This document shows positions 8,215-14,167 of a stretch of 64,000 nucleotides of DNA, in pieces. This DNA is from Tenacibaculum sp. MAR_2009_124 (GTDB taxonomy: Bacteria; Bacteroidota; Bacteroidia; Flavobacteriales; Flavobacteriaceae). A program made the translations under genes and the position numbers. How positions within the stretch are numbered: position 1 is the first letter of the stretch; every line of letters begins with the position of its first letter. The notes beneath the pieces were generated by a model. The model made no database searches, was not told the DNA's origin, and saw only the letters and a list, made by a program, of their open reading frames with translations. The stretch covers positions 1,121,001 to 1,185,000 of the forward strand of contig NZ_FNSF01000001.1 of assembly GCF_900105455.1 (NCBI RefSeq), in the 5' to 3' direction.

Positions 8215-8391
8215 ATGAAGTGCATAAAAGAGGGAGCTGAAGTGACATACGTAACCCCTGTTTCCAATAATAAACAAAAGGTTATGATAATAACTATAGA
8301 CTCTATTGATACTGTAACTGTCATCCCTATCGATTCAGTTGATCCTAACGAACACTTTCTTTGCTCTGTACTAGAATTAAGTTTAGAATAA
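8215..8391 (+). CDS. Small hypothetical protein, 58 residues
   Basis: The frame reads MKCIKEGAEVTYVTPVSNNK and ends EHFLCSVLELSLE. Its strand alternation (EVTYVTP, KVMIITIDS, TVTVIPID) suggests a small beta-barrel fold of about the size of DUF2158/YodC-like proteins, with which the order of hydrophobics fits loosely. That likeness is weak. It lies 62 bases before SYEQL copy 2 on the same strand. Codon composition looks coding, while the opposite-strand frame over the same bases looks like a shadow. Confidence 0.6.
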   Translation: MKCIKEGAEVTYVTPVSNNKQKVMIITIDSIDTVTVIPIDSVDPNEHFLCSVLELSLE

Positions 8392-8453
8392 GACAAATAG
8401 CTTACCATGATTTCCACTGTTTTACTTTATTTTGGTTTTATTATTTTTACTGT

Positions 8454-8702
8454 ATGGAACATAGCTATGAACAACTTAATATTGAATATGTAGAGACTCG
8501 AAAAGTTTCTTCAAACATTAAATGCATCGCTATCATATTCGCTCTAATTTTTATTTTTATTCCACTTGCCGAACTTGTTAATGAATTTAACTATCATTTT
8601 ATCAAAACCGAATTAAGTTTCTCTTGCTTCCCTAGTTATAGTATTAATTCATACCCCATACCAGAACCCTTAAAATTTAAAGAGCTTAAAACTAGTGAGT
8701 AA
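8454..8702 (+). CDS. SYEQL membrane peptide, copy 2 (82 residues, divergent tail)
   Basis: Head MEHSYEQLNIEYVETRKVS is nearly identical to the other copies, and one membrane segment follows (about 25-42, IAIIFALIFIFIPLAEL). The tail is longer and different: one Cys (SFSCFPS), then a proline-rich and charged end (PIPEPLKFKELKTSE) instead of the CF/CFPF ending. The start at 8454 is chosen because the conserved head begins there and TATTTTTA (8442-8449) sits four bases before it. An upstream extension to 8361 would put the promoter block inside the gene. The altered tail may come from a frameshift or recombination. Confidence 0.65.
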   Translation: MEHSYEQLNIEYVETRKVSSNIKCIAIIFALIFIFIPLAELVNEFNYHFIKTELSFSCFPSYSINSYPIPEPLKFKELKTSE

Positions 8703-8748
8703 CTAGTGTTTTTGTGATTTCTTATATTTGTTAGTATTTATAAATTGC

Positions 8749-8961
8749 ATGATTTTTATTTTTTTCCTGTTCACGTCTTTGATTCAATTTCTATCCTACT
8801 TTCTTAAGGATAAATTGATAAAGAAGTTCTCAAATGATAAACAATTATATCTTCCTGATTTTTTAGTGTTCATACTTTTTATCTTTCTTTATAATTTTAT
8901 TTTACCTCGATTCTTTTATCCAAAAAAGAAACTTCTATTAGATGTGGAATGCCGATTTTAG
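8749..8961 (+). CDS. Small two-span membrane protein, 70 residues
   Basis: Starts MIFIFFLFTSLIQFLSYFL, a first hydrophobic helix, then a charged loop (KDKLIKKFSNDKQ) and a second hydrophobic stretch (FLVFILFIFLYNFILP) before a basic tail. A TTG at 8728 would add seven residues, but the ATG at 8749 fits better: the exact promoter box TATATTTG (8723-8730) would put the mRNA start between them. It follows SYEQL copy 2 and overlaps the next micro-gene by 13 bases. Family unknown. Confidence 0.5.
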   Translation: MIFIFFLFTSLIQFLSYFLKDKLIKKFSNDKQLYLPDFLVFILFIFLYNFILPRFFYPKKKLLLDVECRF

Positions 8962-9053
8962 GGATTCATATAGGGGTTTTAATTTTTGGAACCATATCAG
9001 CGGTAATTGTTCACATTACTCGAATAGTTGAAAAAAAGGTCTTTCGAAAATAG
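8949..9053 (+). CDS. Micro-protein with one membrane span, 34 residues
   Basis: Reads MPILGIHIGVLIFGTISAVI followed by a basic tail (ITRIVEKKVFRK). Its start overlaps the end of the preceding membrane-protein gene by 13 bases, as in translational coupling. A single span with a positive tail suits a small membrane subunit. It precedes SYEQL copy 3 by 55 bases. Only size, hydrophobicity and overlap support it. Confidence 0.4.
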   Translation: MPILGIHIGVLIFGTISAVIVHITRIVEKKVFRK

Positions 9054-9107
9054 AACAGAACTAAATACAACTCTTTTACTTTATTTTGTTTTTACTATTT
9101 TTACTCT

Positions 9108-9311
9108 ATGGAATACAGCTATGAACAACTTAATATCGAATTTATAGAACCGAGAAAAGTTTCTCTTTTTACTAAATTAGTCTCGATCCTACTTATTTTT
9201 ATAAGTGTTCCACTTTCACAAATTTTACCTGAACTCAAACACTGCTTTTGTATTGGTTATTCATTACCGCCAGGTTCATGCATCTTGGTGGGTAACTGCT
9301 TTTGCTTTTAA
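9108..9311 (+). CDS. SYEQL membrane peptide, copy 3 (67 residues)
   Basis: Head MEYSYEQLNIEFIEPRKVS, membrane segment about 21-40 (FTKLVSILLIFISVPLSQIL), and a Cys-rich tail: HCFCIGYSLPPGSCIL then VGNCFCF, with five cysteines. Copy 5 at 12718 has a nearly identical tail, so these two are the most recent duplicates; copy 5 has two extra residues in the membrane segment. TATTTTTA (9096-9103) plus CTCT precedes the ATG, the same arrangement as in copies 1, 5 and 6. Function unknown. Confidence 0.7.
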   Translation: MEYSYEQLNIEFIEPRKVSLFTKLVSILLIFISVPLSQILPELKHCFCIGYSLPPGSCILVGNCFCF

Positions 9312-9350
9312 CTACAATTAAAATTTATTTTGTTTTATTATTTTTGGTTT

Positions 9351-9545
9351 ATGAATGAAAAAGAATCTCACAACTCCGAATACTATTTAAGCTTTTCAAT
9401 TATTTGCTTGTTATTGATTGTTTCTATTTCTATTAGAATTTATGACAATAATCAAATTGCTATTATTGATTTATTTATTCTTATCCCTCTTATACTTTTA
9501 ATTATATTCTCAATTAATCGATTTATAAAGCTTAAAAGGAAATAA
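9351..9545 (+). CDS. Small two-span membrane protein, 64 residues
   Basis: Starts MNEKESHNSEYYLSFSIICL. Two hydrophobic helices follow (LSFSIICLLLIVSISIRIY and IIDLFILIPLILLIIFSI), and the tail is basic (NRFIKLKRK). An exact -7 box TATTTTTG (9339-9346) lies four bases before this ATG, which both fixes the start and implies a leaderless mRNA. An ATG 21 bases upstream lies before the box and is not used here. It follows SYEQL copy 3 by 39 bases. Unrecognised family. Confidence 0.5.
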   Translation: MNEKESHNSEYYLSFSIICLLLIVSISIRIYDNNQIAIIDLFILIPLILLIIFSINRFIKLKRK

Positions 9546-9556
9546 CTACTATTAGT

Positions 9557-9620
9557 TTATAATTCGTTTGTTAAATCTTGGACATAAAAAAACACCTTGA
9601 TTAAGGTGCTTTGTGGTAAG
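9557..9620 (-). repeat. Module end L2, containing the terminator of the gene at 9637-10014
   Basis: tttataattcgtttgttaaa, then cttggacat, an A-run, and the hairpin ACACCTT/AAGGTGCT (9592-9610) followed by ttgtggtaag. It matches L1 and L4 closely. On the minus strand the hairpin ends in a T-run, giving an intrinsic terminator. Confidence 0.65.
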
Positions 9621-9636
9621 TTTACTTTCTTAACTT

Positions 9637-10014
9637 TTAATTAAAACTATTCATGAGATGAACAGTTTTTTTCTTACTTTGATATTCACCTAGATGAACA
9701 TGAGAATAGCTAGGTTCTTTAGAGGAATAATTTACAATTACTTGTTTTCCGATACAATTGTTTTTCTCAAACTCAGAAAAATGTTCAACACCTACAATTT
9801 CAAAATATAATCTTCCGTTTACTTTATATTTATATCTTAAGCCATGTTTACTTGTTGAATCGTCATAAGAAATAATTATACCAATAGCTTGTTTTCGGTA
9901 ATTATTAATTAAATAATCTTTCCTCAACTCATAACCGATACTTCCTAAAATAATTGATAGGGCAAAAAGTCCACCCACCAAATTTGATACTTTATTTTTT
10001 TTCTTCTCTTCCAT
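9637..10014 (-). CDS. Membrane-anchored DUF3592-like protein, 125 residues
   Basis: A charged N-terminus (MEEKKKNKVSN) is followed by one membrane helix (about 12-29, LVGGLFALSIILGSIGY). The rest is a beta-rich domain with the pattern AIGIIISYDDST, LRYKYKVNGRLYFE and GKQVIVNYSSKEPSYS, which resembles the DUF3592-like membrane proteins common in Flavobacteria. The match is by pattern only. The gene is the payload of one L-C module: it lies between L2 and repeat B copy 2, in the same orientation as the two secreted repeat proteins. Role unknown. Confidence 0.6.
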   Translation of the reverse strand: MEEKKKNKVSNLVGGLFALSIILGSIGYELRKDYLINNYRKQAIGIIISYDDSTSKHGLRYKYKVNGRLYFEIVGVEHFSEFEKNNCIGKQVIVNYSSKEPSYSHVHLGEYQSKKKTVHLMNSFN

Positions 10015-10085
10015 TTTTATATTAATCTAGAAAATCAATATTTTACGACAAAAATATGAATTAAATTAGTTCTGCTGTTTCAAGC

Positions 10086-10241
10086 TTACCACAATATGTC
10101 AAAGAACTTTTCCCTTTATATTTCTTTTTTATAGCTCAATCTATTTTATTATCACTAGATTCGTAATCACTTAAGAGACGTCTTAAGTTCTTTTTCATAG
10201 CAATTTTCCCGCTCAATCTTTGAGTGGGTTTCTTTTTATCA
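10086..10241 (+). repeat. Repeat B copy 2 (156 bp)
   Basis: Reads identically to 7635-7790 over its whole length, including the repeat C start and both hairpins. The identity shows a recent copying event or gene conversion between modules 2.4 kb apart. Confidence 0.75.
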
Positions 10242-10328
10242 TTTTTTTTTTGATTAATTACCATTTTATGGTAGGGTATTTAAACAATCTATTGTTTTAA
10301 AAAGAAAATTTGATGCCCCCTTAATATT

Positions 10329-10354
10329 AGCTCCTTCGGGAGCTTTCCTTTTTC
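10329..10354 (+). terminator. UUCG hairpin directly upstream of SYEQL copy 4
   Basis: AGCTCC (10329-10334), TTCG, GGAGCT (10339-10344), then ttcctttttc. It would end any transcript entering from the left just before the promoter at 10356. TGCCCCCTTAA lies upstream at 10314-10324. Confidence 0.6.
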
Positions 10355-10355
10355 A

Positions 10356-10363
10356 TATCTTTG
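10356..10363 (+). promoter_or_regulatory. Promoter -7 box of SYEQL copy 4, leaderless
   Basis: TATCTTTG is an exact TAnnTTTG match. Only four bases (tttc) separate it from the ATG at 10368, so transcription should begin at or within a few bases of the start codon. Confidence 0.6.
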
Positions 10364-10367
10364 TTTC

Positions 10368-10589
10368 ATGAAAAATGGCTATGAACAACTTCATACAGAA
10401 TTTATAGAACCAAGAAGAACATTACTTTTTACTAAATTAGTTTCTATTATAGTGTCTTTTATTTTTATAAAAATTCCTTTAGTTGAGATGATCCCTGGTC
10501 TTGATTATATTTACAATATTTGTACGCTATGCATTTATCGCTATGGTTGTATGGTATCGAGTTCTCCTTATTGCTTTCCTTTCTTTTAA
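10368..10589 (+). CDS. SYEQL membrane peptide, copy 4 (73 residues)
   Basis: Head MKNGYEQLHTEFIEPRRTL is the most divergent, starting MKNG instead of MEHS. The membrane segment spans about 22-43 (LFTKLVSIIVSFIFIKIPLV). The tail carries DYIYNICTLCIYRYGCMVS and ends PYCFPFF, with four cysteines, resembling copy 6. It has its own promoter box at 10356 preceded by a UUCG terminator, unlike the T-rich block of the other copies. The divergent head plus conserved YEQL and EFIEPR residues shows which positions are held: Y, E, Q, L, E and PR. Confidence 0.65.
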   Translation: MKNGYEQLHTEFIEPRRTLLFTKLVSIIVSFIFIKIPLVEMIPGLDYIYNICTLCIYRYGCMVSSSPYCFPFF

Positions 10590-10638
10590 AACCTACTCTT
10601 TTACTTTATTTTTACTATTTCCGCTAAAAAATGTTATT

Positions 10639-10710
10639 ATGATTATTCTTGATATACTTGCTTTTATTCTACACAGAAAATTGACTAATTCTAAAAAGGT
10701 TAGTAAATAA
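10639..10710 (+). CDS. Possible micro-peptide, 23 residues
   Basis: Reads MIILDILAFILHRKLTNSKK and then VSK: a short hydrophobic helix with a basic tail. Upstream is another copy of the T-rich block (ctcttttactttatttttac at 10593-10612), here about 27 bases before the ATG. It may be a truncated unit. Weakly supported. Confidence 0.25.
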   Translation: MIILDILAFILHRKLTNSKKVSK

Positions 10711-10717
10711 CCTGCTA

Positions 10718-10870
10718 TTATTTTGTAACTCCAATAAACACTAAACCTCTATTTTCAAAAAACTCAATAAGTTTTGAAGTAAGTTCCAGCCTTTCGTTTT
10801 CTGTAAATTCAACATCATCTTTTTCCTTTTGTATTTCTCCAGATATGGTAATTCTTATATTATCTTTCAT
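10718..10870 (-). CDS. Small hypothetical protein, 50 residues
   Basis: Starts MKDNIRITISGEIQKEKDDV and ends FFENRGLVFIGVTK. It looks soluble, with a beta-strand start, a charged helix (TENERLELTSKLIEFF) and a final strand. Its ATG lies five bases after the stop of the broken 57-residue gene on the same strand, so the two form a mini-operon. Family not recognised. Confidence 0.5.
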   Translation of the reverse strand: MKDNIRITISGEIQKEKDDVEFTENERLELTSKLIEFFENRGLVFIGVTK

Positions 10871-10875
10871 TTTTT

Positions 10876-11048
10876 CTACAGATTTAATGATTTAATCTTT
10901 TTTATAAACCAACTCTGTCTGTCTGAAACTTCATTTGATAAATTATCAGCAATTGTGTCAATGCTTGAAATTAATTCTTCTTCTGTTTCTCCTTCTAATG
11001 GAAAACCAGACCTTGACTGAATGTTTTTTTAATTTCTTCTAACTTCAT
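10876..11048 (-). pseudogene. Small gene of about 57 residues broken at an A7 run
   Basis: From the ATG at 11046-11048 the frame reads MKLEEIKKTFSQGLVFH and stops. If one A is added to the seven-A run (T-run at 11024-11030 on the plus strand) it becomes MKLEEIKKNIQSRSGFPLEG, then continues through ETEEELISSIDTIADNLS to the stop at 10876-10878, ending KSLNL. The restored protein is soluble and acidic. The next gene follows by five bases. The loss may be a real mutation, a slippage-based switch or a sequencing error. Confidence 0.5.
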
Positions 11049-11073
11049 ATTATTGTTTTTTCTACTCTTATTT

Positions 11074-11142
11074 TATAATTCTTTTGCTAAATCATGGACA
11101 TTCAAAAAATCAACATTTGTTAGATGTTGATCTATAGTAAAC
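11074..11142. repeat. Module end L3, variant
   Basis: ttataattcttttgctaaat, then catggacattc, aligns with L2 and L4 (ttataattcgtttactaaat, then cttggacat). The hairpin here is different: ATCAACAT/ATGTTGAT (around 11108-11132) replaces CACCTT/AAGGTG. The change of hairpin with retained flanks suggests that pairing, not sequence, matters. Confidence 0.45.
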
Positions 11143-11327
11143 AATTCTTTTGTTATATCATTTTCTTATCTTATTACAAATAATAACTGTTTTATGCCAT
11201 TTTATTAAAAATTCAAATATTTAATCTTCACCTTTAAACTGAAATTGCAAAATATACAGTCGATTGAAAAGGTGGATTCTGAAAAACCTTTATTAAATAG
11301 AGTAGGAAACATTAAATATTAATTAAA

Positions 11328-11624
11328 ATGAAAAATCAACTAAACTTAGCCGATGTACAACCAACGCGAGAAACTGTGACTTATCATTGGTCTATGAGCT
11401 TGTCAGAATACAATGGGAAGTGCCTAATTCAATACTCAACTAATTATCCCCCGGGAGTCCAGGGTGAAATTTGGCTTGTTAATACACATGGAAAAGTAAA
11501 AGCAAAAAATCCCGTAAATAGTTCTGGAAAAGACCAAACAAATGAAACTTGGGGGTCTGGCTATTATGCCATTTGGGTTATAGATGGTGTTTATACTATA
11601 GCTTGGACACCTCCCACAAAATAA
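11328..11624 (+). CDS. Hypothetical beta-rich protein, 98 residues
   Basis: Starts MKNQLNLADVQPTRETVTYH. It is rich in aromatic residues and strand-forming stretches (CLIQYSTNYPPGVQGEIWLV, GYYAIWVIDGVYTIAW) and ends TPPTK. There is no signal peptide or membrane helix. It is the only module payload on the plus strand, between L3 and the repeat C copy at 11798. An intrinsic terminator follows at 11709. No known family; the Trp/Tyr-rich strands could suit a carbohydrate- or protein-binding domain, but this is a guess. Confidence 0.6.
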   Translation: MKNQLNLADVQPTRETVTYHWSMSLSEYNGKCLIQYSTNYPPGVQGEIWLVNTHGKVKAKNPVNSSGKDQTNETWGSGYYAIWVIDGVYTIAWTPPTK

Positions 11625-11708
11625 AATAGCTAATAATAAAAAATGCATAAATACATAGTTTATTCAACCAATAGTATATTTTTATTAGCTGCTTATACTA
11701 ATAACAAA

Positions 11709-11733
11709 AGCATCCTAAAAAGGGTGCTTTCTT
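11709..11733 (+). terminator. Intrinsic terminator of the 98-residue gene
   Basis: AGCATCC (11709-11715), loop taaaaa, GGGTGCT (11722-11728), then ttctttcc. Seven pairs including one G-U wobble, with a T-rich tail, 85 bases after the stop codon. Confidence 0.6.
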
Positions 11734-11797
11734 TCCAAACAAACGACTATACAAATAGTTTATTTTAAAGTTTTCCTATTAAAATCAATCTTATTTT

Positions 11798-11855
11798 ACT
11801 TACCACAATTATGTCAAAGAACTTTTCCGTTTTTAAGGTGTCGGAGAACCTACAG
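11798..11855 (+). repeat. Repeat C, well preserved copy
   Basis: Reads cttaccacaattatgtcaaa, then gaacttttccg and aaggtgtcggagaaccta. It matches 16283-16342 almost throughout. The first part is an inverted match to the outer bases of the L repeats (gacata, gtggtaagt). The stretch 11860-12010 after it shows no supported gene. Confidence 0.6.
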
Positions 11856-12038
11856 TGTTTTTGATATATTGAATTTTCCAAAATCTATACCGTCTCTAGT
11901 CATCAATGAATTTGCATGATCCTCATCATAGGTTAATACCTTTATTTCTATGTTCTTTAGTTGGTTTTGAAACCAAAATATTTTTAATGGTGGCATATCT
12001 TAAATTTTACTGTTTTTTATTATTATTCACTTTTAAAT

Positions 12039-12128
12039 TATCTTTGTCCTAAATATTAAATTTATCACGTATTTGATATTTAGAGGTTTAAAGTAGTTAA
12101 CTGAGTGAAGGCAGTTAGCTACTTTTTA
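12039..12128 (+). ncRNA. Candidate small RNA E, copy 1
   Basis: TATCTTTG (12039-12046) is an exact -7 box. About 45 bases on, AAGTAGTTAACTG (12091-12103) pairs with CAGTTAGCTACTT (12112-12124), 13 pairs with one wobble and an eight-base loop, followed by a T-run. The predicted transcript is about 75 nt. Promoter, hairpin and terminator tail make a complete small-RNA gene layout. Confidence 0.55.
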
Positions 12129-12139
12129 TTTATCTAATT

Positions 12140-12253
12140 TTATAATTCAATCAATTTTATTATCGCTAACTTCGTTATCACTTAAGAGACGTCTTAAGTT
12201 CTTTTTCATAGCAATTTTCCCACTCAATCTTTGAGTGGGTTTCTTTTTGCCGC
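12140..12253 (+). ncRNA. Repeat B copy 3 (hairpin part)
   Basis: Carries ACTTAAGA/TCTTAAGT and CCCACTCAA/TTGAGTGGG with a T-rich tail, as in 7635-7790, but without the repeat C head. The second stem has A-T where copies 1 and 2 have G-U, so pairing is kept. Confidence 0.5.
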
Positions 12254-12307
12254 TCATTCTTAACTACCGTTTTTATATTTCTATTTGTTTTATATCTTAG
12301 CATCAAC

Positions 12308-12420
12308 TTCGAATGTTGTTTAAGGGGCAATAGGCAAAGTTTTATTCAACTAGTAATCTGCGTATTAACCAAACTTTCTAATTATACCACCCCCACAAAA
12401 GTGTTAGTGCGCAGTTTTAT
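12308..12420 (+). ncRNA. Repeat A copy 2
   Basis: Stem 2 is CTGCGTATTAAC (12358-12369) with GTTAGTGCGCAG (12403-12414), which changes two A-U pairs to U-G wobbles compared with a perfect stem. The loop gaatgttgtttaaggggcaa is conserved. Stem 1 has one mismatch (CTTCG with CAAAG). Confidence 0.55.
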
Positions 12421-12717
12421 TTATTTTATCCGAATTCACTTTATTAACTTGTATAATATCACGTTACTCTCTTAATCTACCTAAGAACTTACATCTTTCA
12501 GGTTTCGAGAGTTTTTTTATTGAATTCATATATCTTATTAAAATTGCTATTCATCCTCTTAGAATATCTAATTACCTAGTTTTTATTTTTAAAGTGACTA
12601 AATAAATTACTTTAGTATCACCCCTGTATCTCTCAAGACATTTCATTTAATGAAATAACTTGGGAGTTCTTTTTATACTACTCTTTTACTTTATTCTGTT
12701 TTTACTATTTTTACTCT
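12421..12717 (+). terminator. Gene-free stretch with two terminator-like hairpins
   Basis: The first has ACTCTC (about 12475) pairing with GAGAGT (about 12508) and a seven-T tail. The second has CTCTCAAG (12630-12637) with CTTGGGAG (12659-12666), enclosing an inner stem ATTTCAT/ATGAAAT (12640-12656), and a T-rich tail. No gene lies between them. The second ends about 30 bases before the T-rich promoter block of SYEQL copy 5. Confidence 0.5.
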
Positions 12718-12927
12718 ATGGAACACAGCTATGAACAACTTAATATCGAATTTCTAGAACCGAGAAAAGTTTCTCTTTTTACTAAATTAGTTTCGATCCT
12801 ACTTATTTTTATTTTTATAAGTGTACCACTTTCACAAATTTTACCTGAACTCAAACAGTGCTTTTGCATAGGTTATTCATTACCGCCAGGTTCATGCATC
12901 TTGGTGGGTAACTGCTTTTGCTTTTAA
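12718..12927 (+). CDS. SYEQL membrane peptide, copy 5 (69 residues)
   Basis: Head MEHSYEQLNIEFLEPRKVS, membrane segment about 21-42 (FTKLVSILLIFIFISVPLSQ) and a tail QCFCIGYSLPPGSCIL then VGNCFCF. It differs from copy 3 by a few residues and a two-residue insertion (IF) in the membrane helix, caused by a six-base duplication of tatttt. TATTTTTA (12706-12713) and CTCT precede the ATG. The GC-rich hairpin at 12939 follows. The strict conservation of the tail between copies 3 and 5 compared with 1, 4 and 6 suggests at least three tail types. Confidence 0.7.
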   Translation: MEHSYEQLNIEFLEPRKVSLFTKLVSILLIFIFISVPLSQILPELKQCFCIGYSLPPGSCILVGNCFCF

Positions 12928-12938
12928 CTACACTTTTT

Positions 12939-12991
12939 TAGTTGTTTGGCGGAGCGCGCCTCGCGCGCCTTTTCCGCTTCCTAAACAACTA
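12939..12991 (+). repeat. GC-rich three-tier hairpin
   Basis: TAGTTGTTT (12939-12947) pairs with AAACAACTA (12983-12991). Inside it GCGGA pairs with TCCGC, and the core gcgcgcctcgcgcgcc can fold on itself. About 30 bases of nearly pure G+C stand out in DNA that is otherwise about one third GC. It may be the edge of a mobile or gene-cassette element, or a strong structure that blocks transcription. Confidence 0.5.
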
Positions 12992-13081
12992 CATAACTTT
13001 CGTTATTAAATTAGATTTAGCTTCTACAATGGGGAACGCCATAAACCTCTCACTAAATCCTATATTGCGTTAATTACTGTT

Positions 13082-13312
13082 TTAAAATTGTTCTATTCTT
13101 TCTGTTGGAGCATACCACCAGACAAAGGGTTGTAATATTCCATTTTCATAAGGATCGGTTAAAGTATCTGTATGAAATTGCCATTCGTTATCTTCGAAAT
13201 CATAAAAGCCGATATTTAAAAAACCATCAGGATTTGATGTAATCACATCAACACTATAATTTTTATCTCCTTTTGAAACTTGCGGACACTCTGTATTTTT
13301 GTGAAACTTCAT
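13082..13312 (-). CDS. Hypothetical protein, 76 residues, DUF551-like pattern
   Basis: Starts MKFHKNTECPQVSKGDKNYS. It contains NIGFYDFEDNEWQFHTDT and ends FVWWYAPTERIEQF. The aromatic-rich W/Y pattern with PFVWWYAP near the end is loosely like DUF551 and similar phage-borne small proteins. It is the last gene of a four-gene minus-strand cluster (13864 to 13082). Such clusters of tiny soluble genes are typical of phage or integrative-element cargo. Not certain. Confidence 0.55.
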   Translation of the reverse strand: MKFHKNTECPQVSKGDKNYSVDVITSNPDGFLNIGFYDFEDNEWQFHTDTLTDPYENGILQPFVWWYAPTERIEQF

Positions 13313-13332
13313 AGTTGCTATTTTTACTACTG

Positions 13333-13455
13333 TTATTTATGTTTGTTATATTCTAATTCCGCATTGAGTAAATCAAAATCATTAATTAACTCACTATCAT
13401 ATTCGTTGATTACCCAACCAATAAAATCATTAACAGCTTGTTTTTCTATACTCAT
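13333..13455 (-). CDS. Micro-protein, 40 residues, hypothetical
   Basis: Reads MSIEKQAVNDFIGWVINEYD, then SELINDFDLLNAELEYNKHK. Acidic, soluble and probably helical. It lies 20 bases upstream of the 76-residue gene and 18 bases downstream of the 54-residue gene, all on one strand, which supports an operon. Confidence 0.5.
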   Translation of the reverse strand: MSIEKQAVNDFIGWVINEYDSELINDFDLLNAELEYNKHK

Positions 13456-13473
13456 ATTTCTGCACTTATTTAA

Positions 13474-13638
13474 TTATCTATCGTGTTCCTTTCTATATAT
13501 TTCTAGTATTTGACTATCTGTCAAATTTCCAGAAGAAAACAAAGGCAAGTCGTAACCTAGCGAGCAAGCGTTTTGCATTACATTTGAAAGCTCGACAAAC
13601 CACTTTTTAGCTACTTTAATTTCATTTTCGTTACTCAT
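13474..13638 (-). CDS. Small hypothetical protein, 54 residues
   Basis: Starts MSNENEIKVAKKWFVELSNV, continues through CSLGYDLPLFSSGN and ends EIYRKEHDR. It is soluble and mostly helical. Its 5' flank agtagaatt before the ATG matches that of the 31-residue gene at 5892-5987. It lies four bases from the 73-residue gene upstream and 18 bases before the 40-residue gene downstream, so it is the second gene of the cluster. Unrecognised. Confidence 0.5.
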   Translation of the reverse strand: MSNENEIKVAKKWFVELSNVMQNACSLGYDLPLFSSGNLTDSQILEIYRKEHDR

Positions 13639-13642
13639 AATT

Positions 13643-13864
13643 CTACTGGTTTTTTGAACGTTTATATCTTAATTCTCCTGTCTGAAATATTCTAATTTGA
13701 AAACCAAAAAAACAAAAGAAGTATGAGTAAGCTCTATTGTAATATCTTCTGAATACTGACAATAAATGCCATTCATCCGTTTTGAATTCGTGCCAATTAT
13801 TAATCAATTGCACCCTATATCCAAATAATGTACCCAGTATGTAATATTCTCTCCAAAATCCCAT
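13643..13864 (-). CDS. Hypothetical protein, 73 residues, first gene of the minus-strand cluster
   Basis: Starts MGFWREYYILGTLFGYRVQL, very aromatic, with a stretch AYSYFFCFFGFQIRIF that could touch a membrane, and ends RYKRSKNQ. The start codon lies seven bases from the edge of duplication D copy 2. The high content of Phe, Tyr and Arg is unusual and could also indicate a non-coding frame, but no competing frame exists and its downstream spacing (four bases) fits an operon. Confidence 0.4.
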   Translation of the reverse strand: MGFWREYYILGTLFGYRVQLINNWHEFKTDEWHLLSVFRRYYNRAYSYFFCFFGFQIRIFQTGELRYKRSKNQ

Positions 13865-13898
13865 AACTACAGTTTTTTATTATTATTCACTTTTAAAT

Positions 13899-13988
13899 TA
13901 TCTTTGTCCTAAATATTAAATTTATCACGGATTTGATATTTAGAGGTTTAAAGTAGTTAACTGAGTGAAGGCAGTTAGCTACTTTTTT
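13899..13988 (+). ncRNA. Candidate small RNA E, copy 2
   Basis: TATCTTTG box at 13899-13906. The hairpin AAGTAGTTAACTG/CAGTTAGCTACTT at 13951-13984 is identical to copy 1, followed by a T-run. One base differs in the 5' part (cacgg for cacgt). Confidence 0.55.
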
Positions 13989-13999
13989 ATTTATATAAT

Positions 14000-14112
14000 T
14001 TTATAATTCAATCAAATTTATTATCGCTAACTTCGTTATCACTTAAGAGACGTCTTAAGTTCTTTTTCATAGCAATTTTCCCACTCAATCTTTGAGTGGG
14101 TTTCTTTTTACC
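14000..14112 (+). ncRNA. Repeat B copy 4 (hairpin part)
   Basis: Same two hairpins as copy 3, ACTTAAGA/TCTTAAGT and CCCACTCAA/TTGAGTGGG with a T-rich tail; few base differences from copy 3. Confidence 0.5.
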
Positions 14113-14167
14113 ACTCATTCTTAACTACCTTTTTTATATTTCTATTTGTTTTATATCTTAGCATAAA

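Larger units (their letters stand above)
12012..12415 (+). repeat. Segmental duplication D, copy 1 (about 400 bp)
   Basis: This block recurs at 13872-14276 with a constant offset of about 1860 bases and few substitutions. Each copy contains, in the same order, candidate small RNA E, the two repeat B hairpins and repeat A. The duplicated block carries no protein gene, so the structured elements themselves are what has been copied. Confidence 0.7.

Noticed and set aside
13000..13081. Minus-strand frame of about 26 codons (contains RFMAFPIVEAKSN)
   Set aside because: Short, lies in a conserved-looking edge sequence next to the GC-rich hairpin, and no start signal fits; more likely part of a repeat.
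13643..13864. Considered discarding the 73-residue aromatic-rich frame as non-coding
   Set aside because: Not discarded: operon spacing and absence of a competing frame kept it, at low confidence.
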